From Poa pratensis (Eukaryota; Streptophyta; Magnoliopsida; Poales; Poaceae), in contig CAMZMU010000034.1 in NCBI GenBank assembly GCA_947311845.1, positions 90,338,723-90,402,722 on the forward strand: a stretch of 64,000 nucleotides of DNA, read 5' to 3'. Made by a program: the position numbers and the translations under genes. Of the stretch, positions 12,161-22,321 are shown piece by piece. Position 1 is the stretch's first letter. Every line of letters begins with the position of its first letter. The notes beneath the pieces were generated by a model. The model made no database searches. It was not told where the DNA came from and worked only from the letters and a program-made list of their open reading frames with translations.

Positions 12161-13084
12161 CTGTGCTTAGACATCCAGATTTACTGAACATAAAAAGATT
12201 CTGATGAAAAAAACAGCTTCAATCAGTAGAGGTCGTCCAGGGAAACAAAATTCTAAATGAAGTGTGTTAAGTTAATAAATCTAGATGCACGTTGCTTAGA
12301 CACGAATTCCTCCAGGAGAGAAATTAGGAAAGATAGATTCCATGCCACAATTTGAAAAACGAGAGGGATTAAAATGCATATATCCCATGCTGTGTGAGGA
12401 GTTGCGGTTCGCTTGATCCTGTCCCTTCACTTAGATTGGATGACCCAGATCGATGGGGAAACTGGTAGCACACATAGCCCATGTAGCACTAGATACTCTC
12501 TCTATATGATCTCATAGATAAAACCCATATAACAACCAAGAAATATAAACCGAAGAATTCACAGGTTTGAACTCTTTATGAACGATGTGATAAAACTACT
12601 CACCTGATAACCCCCTAGATAGTATGGATAGAACCTATAATTCGGTATCACAAAAGCCAACTTGAGACAGGAAAAAATATAAACCAAATAATGTCATATG
12701 TTTTCCTTATCCGTTCCACTTAAACTGGATTATGACGATCAAGCATGCCTCAAGGTTGAAACATATTTTTTGTACATACTCGCTTAGTGAAGACTTCAAA
12801 TTGTTCCCCATAATCCACTATGGGAAAGGTCACTTAGCCACATCTTTACATGTTCATTATGATCAAATGTACGGAAGGCTTCAGCATATGATCTCTTCGA
12901 TATACTCATTCCGAATTTGTACTTCTCAATATTTGGTGTCGATCCCCAATTGGTGAATTCTCTCATGCGCTATATGAAATATTCTTTTTGATGCAAACTC
13001 ATGCATGAAAAGATAACTAACCCCACATATAACAGAAATTTGTTTTGAGTCATGGGATCATATGCTCCCACCACACAAAATTCG

Positions 13085-13375
13085 TATTTTAAAATGTCAA
13101 AAAAATTCAAATAAATTTTTTGGTTTTATATTCCAAAATTATATGTTCGCACATGAAGTTTCGCCGGGGAAAGACACTTTTTGTATCTTGTGTAAAAAGA
13201 CAAATCCTGATGTTTCAAAATGACTTTGTACGAGATATTTTTTTTGTCTTATTTACACAGGCCGCAAAAAATGTCTTTTTCGCGAAATTTTGTGTATGAA
13301 CATAAAACATATGGATGTTCATCCGAAAAAAATCAGATTTTTTTGACATTATAAATTGTATTTATAAATATTTTA
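13085..13375. mobile_element. MITE-like inverted-repeat unit, copy 1
   Basis: Left end AAAATGTCAAAAAAATTCAA is mirrored by TTTTTTTGACATTATAAAT at the right. The middle is AT-rich with matching inverted words around CGCGAAATTTTGTGTATGAAC. A related unit is at 24005-24215. Confidence 0.5.
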
Positions 13376-13620
13376 CATAACGAGTGCATCTAGACTTGCT
13401 ACCCAAAACACTGTGTCCCACATATAAAGGACAAACACATATATCATGGTTACTTTCACAAAGCAATTCAAAATTACTTACCATACAACGAGATCACTTG
13501 ATCTTGCTCCATGCATCGTCTACATTGTGTGTGTTCGTCAACTTGGACCCAATCTTTACTTTATCTTGATCAACCTTGTATAATTTTTTATTTTTTATTA
13601 TGATATTCTTTTAAGGTTAG

Positions 13621-14279
13621 CATGAATAATCACTCAATTTTTTCTTCAAGACATGCTCGTCATAGGCACAACTCTCCCATGACCATTTCTTAGGTCACTC
13701 CTTGGACATTGACTTGGTCTTTTTTTTTAAATGGGACATTGGCTTGGTCATCACTTAATCTTCTTATTTCTCTATCATAATATTTTGAGATACACAATAA
13801 ATTCTTCACTTAATAGTATGATACAAACTTTGGTAAAACATGTCTCAACACATGAGTTCATCATGATCGCGATTTAGAACAATAAATTGAACTCTTCTCT
13901 TACAATCACCTTCTCGAGATGTGCTGACGGGCGTTGGTCGTGGTGCATCGCTGGTTTGAGAGGACGTTGGCGTCAGAATTAAAGGTCATCTCCCCCAACC
14001 CTCTTTGGCACGCCCCGCACCTCCAGATCCAATCCATGCGAGTTCTCGGTCGTCGGATCTCAGCCTGGTCGGTATTTTGGTGGTGGAGATGCGTGAATGG
14101 GAGAAATTTCTCGGGCCCTCCATGCCAACTTTAAAATGGATGGATGTAAACCTTCGTTGACGTGAGTGCGTTAGGTAGTTAATCAAACTTCATATCTATC
14201 AACATTACTAGCGCCGAGATGTCTGGCAGTACTCCCGCATGCAGAGCAAAAACCTAACAAAAAGAATGTTGGCGAGGCA
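13621..14279. other. Flank left of the MULE
   Basis: AT-rich sequence followed by a more GC-rich stretch at 13920-14130. No gene or repeat end recognised. Confidence 0.4.
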
Positions 14280-14288
14280 AGAGAACAA
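14280..14288. repeat. MULE 9-bp target site duplication, left
   Basis: AGAGAACAA, identical to 22313-22321. Confidence 0.93.
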
Positions 14289-14392
14289 GCTAAATTTTTT
14301 TAAATAATACACGAAAATTAATTAATTCTGGAAATATTACGCAAATTTTATTTTTTTCAAAAATAGAATCCAGTCGGCGTTGCCGAAGCCGA
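14289..14392 (+). repeat. MULE left terminal inverted repeat
   Basis: Begins GCTAAATTTTTTTAAATAAT and continues through GGAAATATTACGC to CAGTCGGCG; mirrored by 22209-22312 with about two or three differences. Confidence 0.93.
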
Positions 14393-14602
14393 CAAGGGCT
14401 ACTCGGCTTCGCCGAAACCGATTAGCTCTTGTCGTCGTTGCCGACACCGACAGGGCCCATGCATGCTGTATGCAGTACGACCTTGCTCGTACTCGGTGTT
14501 GGCGAAGCCGATAAGCTGGTAGTCGTCTTTGCCGACCACGATTAGCTCGCTGGCTGATCCAAATTTGTTTCGCGCTCCCGGCTTTTATTCCGTCCTTCCT
14601 CT

Positions 14603-14751
14603 CCCGCCATATTTCTCCCGCCATAGTTCTCGCGCCATTTTGTTCCCGCCTTTTTTCTCCCGCCATTTTTCTGCCGTGCCTAATTTTCCCGCCAAACTTG
14701 CTCCCGCCTTGTATTTTCCCGCCAAACTTGCTCCCGCCTATTTCTCCCGCC
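14603..14751 (+). promoter_or_regulatory. Cluster of E2F-type sites in the MULE
   Basis: Nine CCCGCC motifs in 150 bp, two in the perfect context TTTTCCCGCCAA (about 14685 and 14715). E2F/DP factors bind TTTSSCGC and drive S-phase genes in plants. The cluster sits just upstream of a TATA box and the 170-aa gene. Binding is inferred, not shown. Confidence 0.55.
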
Positions 14752-14770
14752 AATTGGTATGTGCTCGTCC

Positions 14771-14778
14771 TATAAAAA
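14771..14778 (+). promoter_or_regulatory. TATA box of MULE left-side gene
   Basis: TATAAAAA, 49 bp before the start codon at 14827 and just after the CCCGCC cluster. Confidence 0.65.
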
Positions 14779-14826
14779 CCCCGGGAGGAGATGTCGAGTT
14801 GGTAAGCATAGTCCACTCACTCGAAC

Positions 14827-15339
14827 ATGTCGAGATACAATTCAGATGGTAGTTTCCCGGCAGGAATGTCGGCACTCCTTTTGAAGTTTACGGCCGAGTT
14901 CAAGGTAGACAATAAGGAGATCCCATTCGAAGTTATTGTTAGTCATCCACCTCATCTTCGTGAGCTATCAGCGAAGCTAGCTAGGCATGGGTGGCCATGG
15001 AGGAATTACAAGGAAATAGAAAAGGAACTCGTGAGGCTGCATGCTAGGTGGCAGAAGAAGAAGCTAACATATCCCACTGAAGCATATATGTTGGATGCTT
15101 TTCATCATCCGATGTTATGGGTCGAGGAGAGCGAGGACGAAGATGATATCTTCATGCCCACTGAAGCGAGCAAGAGAGCTGCAGCAGCGGCGGCGGCGTC
15201 GAAGGGCAAGGGTGCAGCGTCGTCGAAACGCAAGGCTGAAGCATCGTCGAAGGGCAAGGGTGCGGCGTCGTCGAAGGGCAAGGGTGCAGCATCGTCGAAG
15301 GGGAAGAGTGACGCGGGAGGCTGTGTCGATGGTAGATGA
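14827..15339 (+). CDS. MULE-borne 170-aa basic repeat protein, function unknown
   Basis: A single open frame of 170 codons. Residues 1-105 form a compact part with hydrophobic and charged blocks (EIPFEVIVSHPPHLRELSAK, HGWPWRNYKEIEKELVRLHA); then an acidic patch (EESEDEDD, about 99-106) and an alanine-rich stretch; then a basic tail with about four KGKGAASS-type repeats (about 125-165), which could act in nuclear entry or DNA binding. I recognise no family. A TATA box lies 49 bp upstream and the frame ends 267 bp before the convergent PMD gene's stop. Translation of the repeat tail is uninterrupted, unlike MURA, which supports a real gene. Maize MuDR also has a second, lineage-restricted gene (mudrB); a similar accessory role here is speculation. 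Confidence 0.65.
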   Translation: MSRYNSDGSFPAGMSALLLKFTAEFKVDNKEIPFEVIVSHPPHLRELSAKLARHGWPWRNYKEIEKELVRLHARWQKKKLTYPTEAYMLDAFHHPMLWVEESEDEDDIFMPTEASKRAAAAAAASKGKGAASSKRKAEASSKGKGAASSKGKGAASSKGKSDAGGCVDGR

Positions 15340-15416
15340 CTTTTCTTTTTCAATTTATGTTGTGTTGTCGGTACTACCACTTTTCTTGCTGTCTGTGTAA
15401 GTTGCAATGTTTGTTT

Positions 15417-15600
15417 AATAATATGTCTCGTACAACTTATTTTCCTCTGATATGTCTCGTACATAGATAATAATATGTCTCATACATAGATAATATGTCT
15501 CATACAAACATAAATATGAATATGTCTCGTACATAGATAATATGTCTCATACAAACATAAATATGAATATGTCTCACATATAAATATGAACATGTCCCGA
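15417..15600. repeat. Tandem repeat between convergent MULE genes
   Basis: Repeated TATGTCTCRTACA words with AT-rich spacers, including a longer repeating block at about 15475-15575. It fills the gap between the 3' ends of the 170-aa gene and the PMD gene and may hold the polyadenylation region. Confidence 0.7.
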
Positions 15601-15605
15601 AGATA

Positions 15606-18313
15606 TCACTGACGCCTGCGTGGCCGAGGATCACGAGGAGGGGGCTGGACGGGCGGCGTCCTCCCGTACCTGTTTGGTGCCCGGGTTTGACGAGGCACTG
15701 TCAAGTCGTCGTCATCCTGTGTACCCTGTGTGGGGTATGGTGGAGGAGTCTGCTGAATGTGCGGCTGCGTGGGGAATTCTGGAGTGTTGAAAATGTTCAT
15801 CCAGTTGGAGATTTCCTCCCCCGCGTGAGCCCGAGCCTCCTGGTCACTCCCCCACCCTGATCCAGATCCTGACGCCTGGTGTCCGGACGTAGCCGTGTGA
15901 TAGCCATAGGCTCCTACAGATGGAATCATTAGTACATAAGAAATACGCACTCCCAATTGAAATATGAAAACAATATACGTACCGTAATCCGGGGCGGGAC
16001 CTCGGTACTCAGGAGGAGACTGTGGCCGATACTCGTAACTGGAAGTGGGACCGTAACCTTGCCACGCCGAACCTCCTGCCTGGTCAGGAGGAGGTGGCCT
16101 GGGCTGTGGTGACATACGTGGACGCGGCTCATGTCGGTGATGCGGCTGCTGCTCGTGGTGCTGGTGCAGGAGATGCTGGTCGTCGTGCTGCTGCTCCTCC
16201 TCCTCGTGCTGATGCTGCTCCTGATGCATCTGCTGCTGCCGTTGTTGCTGCTGGCGTCGTGACAGGGGGCGCGGGGGGCGTTGTCCTGCCGGGTCGCGAA
16301 CAACGTCCTCTGTGCGGGTGCACGTGAGTGTCGCGTAGACGTCCCGTAGCTTCCCCTCCAGCCTCCTGAACCAGGATATCGGCTGCTCCCGTGGTACCAA
16401 AAGAGGGCCAGTGGAAAGAGAACGTCCATACTGAGCGGCCTCATTCTGAATCTCCTGTGTCAAATAGGCCTGACAATAGAAATAAAAAGTATTAAATATA
16501 TATACGTCAAAGCATGTAGCAGTTAAATGAATTAGTGAAAATATTTACCGCGTGCTGTCTGGACGCAGAAGTGTCATATATCGGGTATGTATCCCACGTA
16601 GTAGGGGCAGGTATAACCTCCGGGTCAGAGTGCAGAACGATACGTATCCGTGTTCCGGACATGTACCTCTGCAAGTAGGTATTGTATAGAGTGATATCAA
16701 ACCCGAGAGGCTCGACCCAAAGCCGTGTCGCCGCAGTGTCCCACTCTGAAACGTAAGGTTGTAGCCTCCGTAGCCACTCTGCCGCGGTCCGACTAATCCC
16801 CTTCCTTGAGATCCTAAAAATTGGGTGAGTGTTCTATCAGTAAATATTGATTGAGTGCGAACAATTTAGGACAAAAACTACGTTCGACATACCTGTGGTG
16901 CGCATCTGGGAGGGGACGCTCTGCTGGTGGAGGCTCTACCAACTGTCGAAGACCAAATTGCCTCATAACCCTCTGTTGAGACATCTCCTCCACGAAGACA
17001 TCGAAGATGATCTTCGATTTTGTCATCCAATACGCTTGGTCACGTCTGCAGAGAGCAGAAATACCTCCGGGGTATCTTCGCGTAATGAGCTCCTCCGTGT
17101 ACGGCTCCCAGATCACCGAAGTGTACATATCAAATTGCTCGTTAAATGCAATGTAGCACTGCTTCGTCTGCTCAGTAGCAAAGTGTCTCTGCGTAGAACA
17201 CAAGTTATTTTCATACACGGTCGCAATAGTAAGTTTGTCGATGTATTAAATTATAACAAGATACGTACCTTGTTGCGTGTATACACGGTCGCAATAGTAG
17301 GCAAGTCGATGTGGTCACCGTCAAAGATCTCCCACAATGGGAAAGGGTCTTCAGATATGGCTGGCCGTCCTATAGAGAACCTCTCCCACGACCACAGCTG
17401 CAGAAATAGAGGGCATCCGAGAATGGCTGACTTACCTGAAGTCAGCATGCAAGCGTTGCACATAGCTCGGTACGTAGCCGCTAAGACAGCCGAACCCCAA
17501 CTCCTCTGTCTGATGTGCGCTGGCTCAGTAGCATCAGCGATCTCCCGTGCGAAAGGGAGGTAGCGCGCGGTAATAGTGTCGACATGGTTCTCGGTGAACA
17601 TCACCTTACCAAGAAGCCACATGATGTATGCCTCCAAGCCGCGACTGAGTTGTATCGGTGTCAAATGATCTGGATACCCTGGAAATTTCTGGACCTATAT
17701 TCATGGTAAAAAAAATATTAGTATAACAACAAATGAGAAATAACAGATTATGAGACACATTAACTAACCTGAAAGGCAACCAACCAATCAAGCTTGGGTC
17801 CGTGAGAATCATACTGTAAAGGTGGACCAATACCCTGGAAATTTCTCGTCCTGCCAAAGGTCCAACAGGCTGACCCGCCAAAGGTAAACCTAGCAAGAAT
17901 GATACATCCTGTAGAGTAGGAGCCATCTCTCCCCAGCGAAAGTGGAACGTGTGGGTCTCCGGCCTCCATCGGTCCACCAAGCAGCTGAGTAAAGATGCGT
18001 CCATATTCATACGCGTAGAGTCTTCAGTGGCCTCTACTAGACGCGCGAAAGGTAAGAGCCCGGCCCATTTCAACCTGCGTATCCAAAAGAACATAACAAT
18101 CTAGTTTAGCACACTAGCATAACAATAGAAAACATGCGTCCATAAAATAAATAAATACGACCAATACCTCTGTACCCACGCCGGGTGAATCCTCCAGTTT
18201 TCCTTAGGCGTGCGAGTGATTAGGGGCTTAAGTTTCCTTGGATTCCCCTCTAATGCCTTAGCACGGTGCCCACGATCTATGGTAGCATCAAGCAACCACA
18301 TTCCCTCCATCAC
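15606..18313 (-). CDS. Plant mobile domain (PMD) protein carried by MULE, one frame break
   Basis: Related to the PMD / 'PP7 long form homolog' family (MAIN, MAIL1 and transposon-borne relatives). Seven exons fit with agreeing phases: 18313-18168, 18074-17769, 17694-17269, 17188-16893, 16813-16549, 16469-15983, 15913-15606. Exons 1-2 carry the diagnostic PMD motifs HPAWVQRLKWAGLLPFARLV, DRWRPETHTFHFRWGEM and TLQDVSFLLGLPLAGQPVG. Exon 3 continues with PGYPDHLTPIQLSRGLEAY and exon 5 with ISRTAAEWLRRL. Exons 6-7 encode a long Q/H/P-rich tail. Exon 2 needs one frame change near 17855: the codons before it read PMD, those after it read PKLDWLVAFQ, and only the second agrees with the exon 3 phase. 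About 740 residues if whole. The ATG lies 207 bp beyond the MURA stop. Confidence 0.85.
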
Positions 18314-18344
18314 TGCACATATTAGAATCCCAGAGTTAGTATCA

Positions 18345-18515
18345 CATTTAATACAAATTCAAACAATGTGACACATTTAATACAAATTCAAACATAGTTC
18401 CACACTTAATACAAATTCAAACATAGTTCCACACTTAATACAAATTCAAACATAGTTCCACACTTAATACAAATTCAAACATAGTTCCACACTTAATACA
18501 AATTCAAACATAGTG
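18345..18515. repeat. 29-bp minisatellite between MURA and PMD
   Basis: About five near-perfect units of ACTTAATACAAATTCAAACA plus TAGTTCCAC, 29 bp each, with a decayed first unit. It fills almost all of the gap between the MURA stop and the PMD start. Confidence 0.88.
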
Positions 18516-18519
18516 CCAC

Positions 18520-21362
18520 CTAGTTTCTTCCTCTCGCTCTTCGTCCTCGCCCACGCCCGTTACCCCGCGCACGCACGGGAGGTCTCTCTCCAGGAAAAGT
18601 GGGACAATCAGGGTCCCTATGGCCAAATTGGTTGCATTGAAGGCATTGCACCCTGGGCCTCCGGCTTCGATTCATCCATATCATTCCTGATGCGACGACA
18701 CTGCCGTCTGCCTACCCCATCACGCAATAGCTCAGGAGCTGGAATGTACACCCTCTCACCAGGGGTTACAGTGTTGAAGTTACCCATTGATCGAAATCCC
18801 ATCATCTCACCTGTCCAAGTATTGATAACTGCCTCTTTCATATAATATGGAGACACGAAGGAGATTGCGTTCAACCGTAACTGCCTGCAGGCAGCGAGGA
18901 CATGGGAGCAAGGAAGGTGAAGCAATTTTGGTTTGTTGCAGGTGCACTCGCAAGTTGGCCAAACCTCATTACCAATCTTCACCTCATGCGTCCTCACCTC
19001 GTTTGCACATCCGAACTTGTTGTGGGCTAAGCGGACCTCAAATCTCCTTTCTTGATTCCCAACGGCAGTTACACTGTGGGAGCAACATTTTGCCAGCTTC
19101 TCATTCATGTACTTCGTAACCTTCTCACAATAAGGCGAGGTCGGGTTGTCCACATTATGCTTCTCAGCTCTTTCACGTCTATCTCTGAAATATTTCAATG
19201 TGCCATAGAAAATACCCTCCACGATGGCTGTTAGTGGCAAGGCACGGTTTCCTCTGAGGACAAAGTTGTATGTTTCAGCCAGGTTCGTTGTCATGACACC
19301 GTATCTTGCTCCATGTGTGTCGTGCAACAAAGACCACCTCTCTAAAGGTTCATGCTCTATCCACTGCTGAAAAGTTTTAATTGTCCTCCCACCTCTTCTC
19401 CTAGTTCCTGGCGGGTCAAATCCGGGTAGGTCGCAAAGACCAACAGGCTCGTCCTCCTCGGCAGGTGGTCCGGTAGCTAGTTGTGCAGCAACAGCTTCTG
19501 CATGTGCAAGAACAGCTGCTGCTCGTGCCCTCTTCCTGTCCGAACATGTCTCTGCGTGCACAAATCAAGTCTTTCACGTATCTTCGTGTACTTCCATTCT
19601 TGGTTCTGCTTGCAGAGTTTCTTGAATAGGTTCATCAGGTCCTTATTTCTAAACTGCGAGAAGAAGTTGGCACCTAGATGGCGCATGCACCAACGGCTCT
19701 GCATGTCCTGCCATGGAGTCTGTTCCTCAGGCACAGGATTGGTGAGTGTCTTTATCGCGTTGAGTATACCTGCATGCCTGTCATGAAGGATGCACACGTT
19801 CGGCTTATCCTTCACAACTGCTATTTTCAGTTGCCTGAAGAACCAAGTCCAACTGTCAATGTTCTCGCTCTCCACAAAAGCAAATGCGAGGGGCACAACC
19901 ATATTGTTACCGTCTTGACCAATTGCAGTCAGGATCTGTCCCCTATACTTGCCTGTGAGAAAGGTGCCATCTACACATATCACCGGACGGCAATGTCTGA
20001 AAGCCTCGATGCATACGCCGAATGAGAAAAACACTCGATGCAGCACCCTCACAGTTGGGAACTCTGGCCTGAACAAATCTTGGATATCTACATAGGTGCC
20101 TGGATTCCGGTACTGCAGAGTATGCAGCAGCCGGATAACAGAGTCATATGCGTCCAAATATGAACCAAATCTGTTCTCAAGCGCCGTATGCTTAGCCCTC
20201 CAAGCCTTGCCATATGATATTTCGTACTTAAATGTGGCAGCCACTTTTGTCTGGAGGGCACTCACTTCCATCGATGCGCAGGACACTATCTCCCTGTACA
20301 GCAACCGAGCTATAAGCGTGGAAGAAAGATTACGGTGCTCTGCAGGGATATTTTCAATTCGACAGGAGTGAGGTACGAAGTCACTTATCCTCCAACTATA
20401 GCCATTCTTTGGGAGATGTCCATGCACCCTGCCGGGACAAGTTATTGTCTCGCATTCCATTGTCAAATATTTTTGACTTGACACGGTAGTTCTCATAACC
20501 CTGTGGGTGGACAATGCCCATTTAACGACTGCATCCCTCAAAGCTTGCTTGTCAGTATACAAAGCACCCTTCGCAATGTTGTTCTCATGATATTGCCATG
20601 CCGAATCATGACCATCGTTTATAGTCATCGCCGAAGAGTGGTCCTGATTCCATGCTGCAGGATTAGGTACCTCATCTTCGTTCTCTTCCCCGTCTGACTC
20701 ATCGGAATCATCGCCTTCAGCACTATAGCCATCTGCATCTTCATCTTCCATCTCGTTCTGCATGTGCCCGTCTACCTCGTCGCCATCCGCCTCCGCACTG
20801 TCATATACCTCAGTGTCCCCTCCATGTACTTGACTGCTCTGCCCCGACTCGTTACCACCACCACCAAAATCAGACCCATAATGTGACATAGACATGTCCA
20901 TCTCTTCACTTCCATGTCCAGGATCATAAGCACCCTCACCTTCATGGGCACTAAACTCGTCGTCAGGGGCAGTGACCTCGTTCAGGGCGGGAAGAACTAG
21001 GGCACAAGGACAGCAATTCCTTTTTGCGCAGCCTTTTAACCATCGCACCCAATCAGTATCACACTCTAGTGGTTTCAAAACGAAGTAAATATTTGTCCTT
21101 GAATGACTCCACCAAGCATGAACACTGACGGTCTGTGTCTGACTATCAAGCCCTAAACTTCCCGCCACCAATCTTTTACCTGACTTACAGACCATGTTTC
21201 AGCAGCTGGCAGGTCGACATCTATATACTGAAACTCACTCAGATCAGCTCCCGTATCACACATTTGGACTCTACCAGGACCATAGAAAAACCTGATCTTC
21301 ACTAAATCAGACATCTCCGCTGACATAAATAAATATTGACCATCGTTAATATTACTCCGCAT
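18520..21362 (-). pseudogene. MURA transposase of the MULE, three frame breaks
   Basis: Mutator-family DDE transposase. N-terminal piece 21362-21153 (DLVKIRFFYGPGRVQMC), then 21195-19477 with the Mutator DNA-binding domain (YTDKQALRDAVVKWAL .. HSC) and the core, then 19561-18617, and a last piece to 18520. The catalytic acids are visible: VDGT (19969-19971), HDRHAG (19780-19782) and NLAETYN (19274-19276), with the CMRH motif between. A SWIM zinc finger (CECTCN .. LPCSHV) is near 18940. The CCHC zinc knuckle CLQCNQFGHRDPDC (about 18600-18640) lies in a shifted frame. Breaks: about 21170 (a likely single missing T in WLAGS), about 19560, and about 18680. All key residues are kept, so breakage looks recent or could be sequence error. 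Confidence 0.9.
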
Positions 21363-21560
21363 AAATAAAGTCCTAAAAAAAGCTACATTTTTTCAAATTA
21401 ACCTACAAATATAGCTACAATTATTACTACCGTCACAAACTATTTTACCATCGTTAATATTACTCCGCATAAATAAAGTCCTAAAAAATATAGCTACATT
21501 TTTTCAAATTAACCTACAAATATAGCTACAATTTTTACTACCGTCACAAACTATTTTTCA
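21341..21560. repeat. 109-bp tandem duplication at MURA 5' end
   Basis: Two copies starting CATCGTTAATATTACTCCGC at 21341 and 21450. The first overlaps the most upstream MURA codons, so the true MURA start is more likely the second Met (MSDLVK, about 21315) or the one just before it. Confidence 0.85.
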
Positions 21561-21599
21561 ACAACACAAGTTCATACCCTAGAATTTTGATAAATCGAA

Positions 21600-21830
21600 T
21601 TATACCCTAGAAGCGTGAGAGGCGACGGCGTCCGGCGGTCTCGAATCACCGGTGCACCAACACGAGCAGCACCACCACAATGCAGCCCTCCAGCACCACC
21701 ACGCAGCCCTCCAGCACCACCACCACCATCACCACCACCACCACCCGCCAACCATCACCACCACGAGCTATCCCATCAGGAGATCGGAGTTGCCCTAGCC
21801 TCCCTCAACCTTCTAGCACCGATTAATGGT
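21600..21830. other. CCA-rich low-complexity tract in MULE
   Basis: Dense CAC/CCA triplets (21660-21770) between the 109-bp repeats and the right subterminal region. It would be part of the MURA leader or promoter. No coding sense found. Confidence 0.4.
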
Positions 21831-22208
21831 GGCAAACGTGAAGATTACTGGTCTAAATGGCTGGTTTAATTTGGTTTGTGTGGAGAGTGCAGAGAGGAAA
21901 GCAAGAACTCGCATGAGTGAGTGCAGAGAGGTGCTAGCCAGAGAGGAAGCGAAGGAAAGAGAAGAGAAGGAAAGAGAAAAAAAGGGTGTGTGCGAGCTCT
22001 GTGGCCTTGTCGGCATCGCCAAAGCCGACAGGCCTCTAATCGGCGTGGGCGAGGACGACTGGTCTCCTCCGTCGGTGCGACGTGACCGTGGCGACGTGAC
22101 CCATGCATGGCCCCTTGTCGGCTTCGCCATAAACGACAAGCCCAGGTACTCGTCTTCGCCAACGACGAGTAGCATGTACTCGTCTTCGCTAACGACGACT
22201 GGTGGCAG

Positions 22209-22312
22209 TCGGCTTCGGCGACGCCGACTGGATTCTATTTTTGAAAAAAATAAAATTTGCGTAATATTTCCAGAATTAATTAATTTTCGTGTATTATTTA
22301 AAAAAAATTAGC
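22209..22312 (-). repeat. MULE right terminal inverted repeat
   Basis: Reverse complement of the left TIR. It serves as the upstream side for the two minus-strand genes. Confidence 0.93.
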
Positions 22313-22321
22313 AGAGAACAA
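22313..22321. repeat. MULE 9-bp target site duplication, right
   Basis: AGAGAACAA, identical to 14280-14288. Confidence 0.93.

Larger units (their letters stand above)
11150..13620 (+). mobile_element. Diverged second copy of the 7870-10420 element
   Basis: Blocks match in the same order and orientation: 11215-11390 resembles 7910-8060, 11460-11600 resembles 9225-9380, and 12690-13020 resembles 9590-9920 (shared words include CCACTATGGGA and GATGCAA.CACATG). Divergence is high. The copy is broken by unrelated DNA at about 11640-12160 and by a MITE-like unit at 13085-13375. Confidence 0.5.
14289..22312. mobile_element. 8.0-kb MULE carrying MURA, PMD and an unknown gene
   Basis: Mutator-like DNA transposon. 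Terminal inverted repeats of about 104 bp (14289-14392 and 22209-22312) differ at only a few bases. A perfect 9-bp target duplication AGAGAACAA flanks it (14280-14288 and 22313-22321), the length typical of Mutator elements. From the left end it carries a plus-strand 170-aa gene of unknown function; from the right end a minus-strand MURA transposase followed by a minus-strand PMD gene. Subterminal regions on both sides are built from GTCGGC..GCCGAC palindromes. The near-identical ends and clean duplication point to a young insertion, although MURA and PMD carry frame breaks. Confidence 0.95.

Noticed and set aside
15929..16444. Large opposite or shifted frames over PMD exon 6
   Set aside because: Shadows of the Q/H/P-rich PMD coding sequence.
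18345..18515. Regularly spaced repeat resembling a CRISPR array
   Set aside because: The unit has no unique spacers and the genome is a plant; it is a 29-bp minisatellite.
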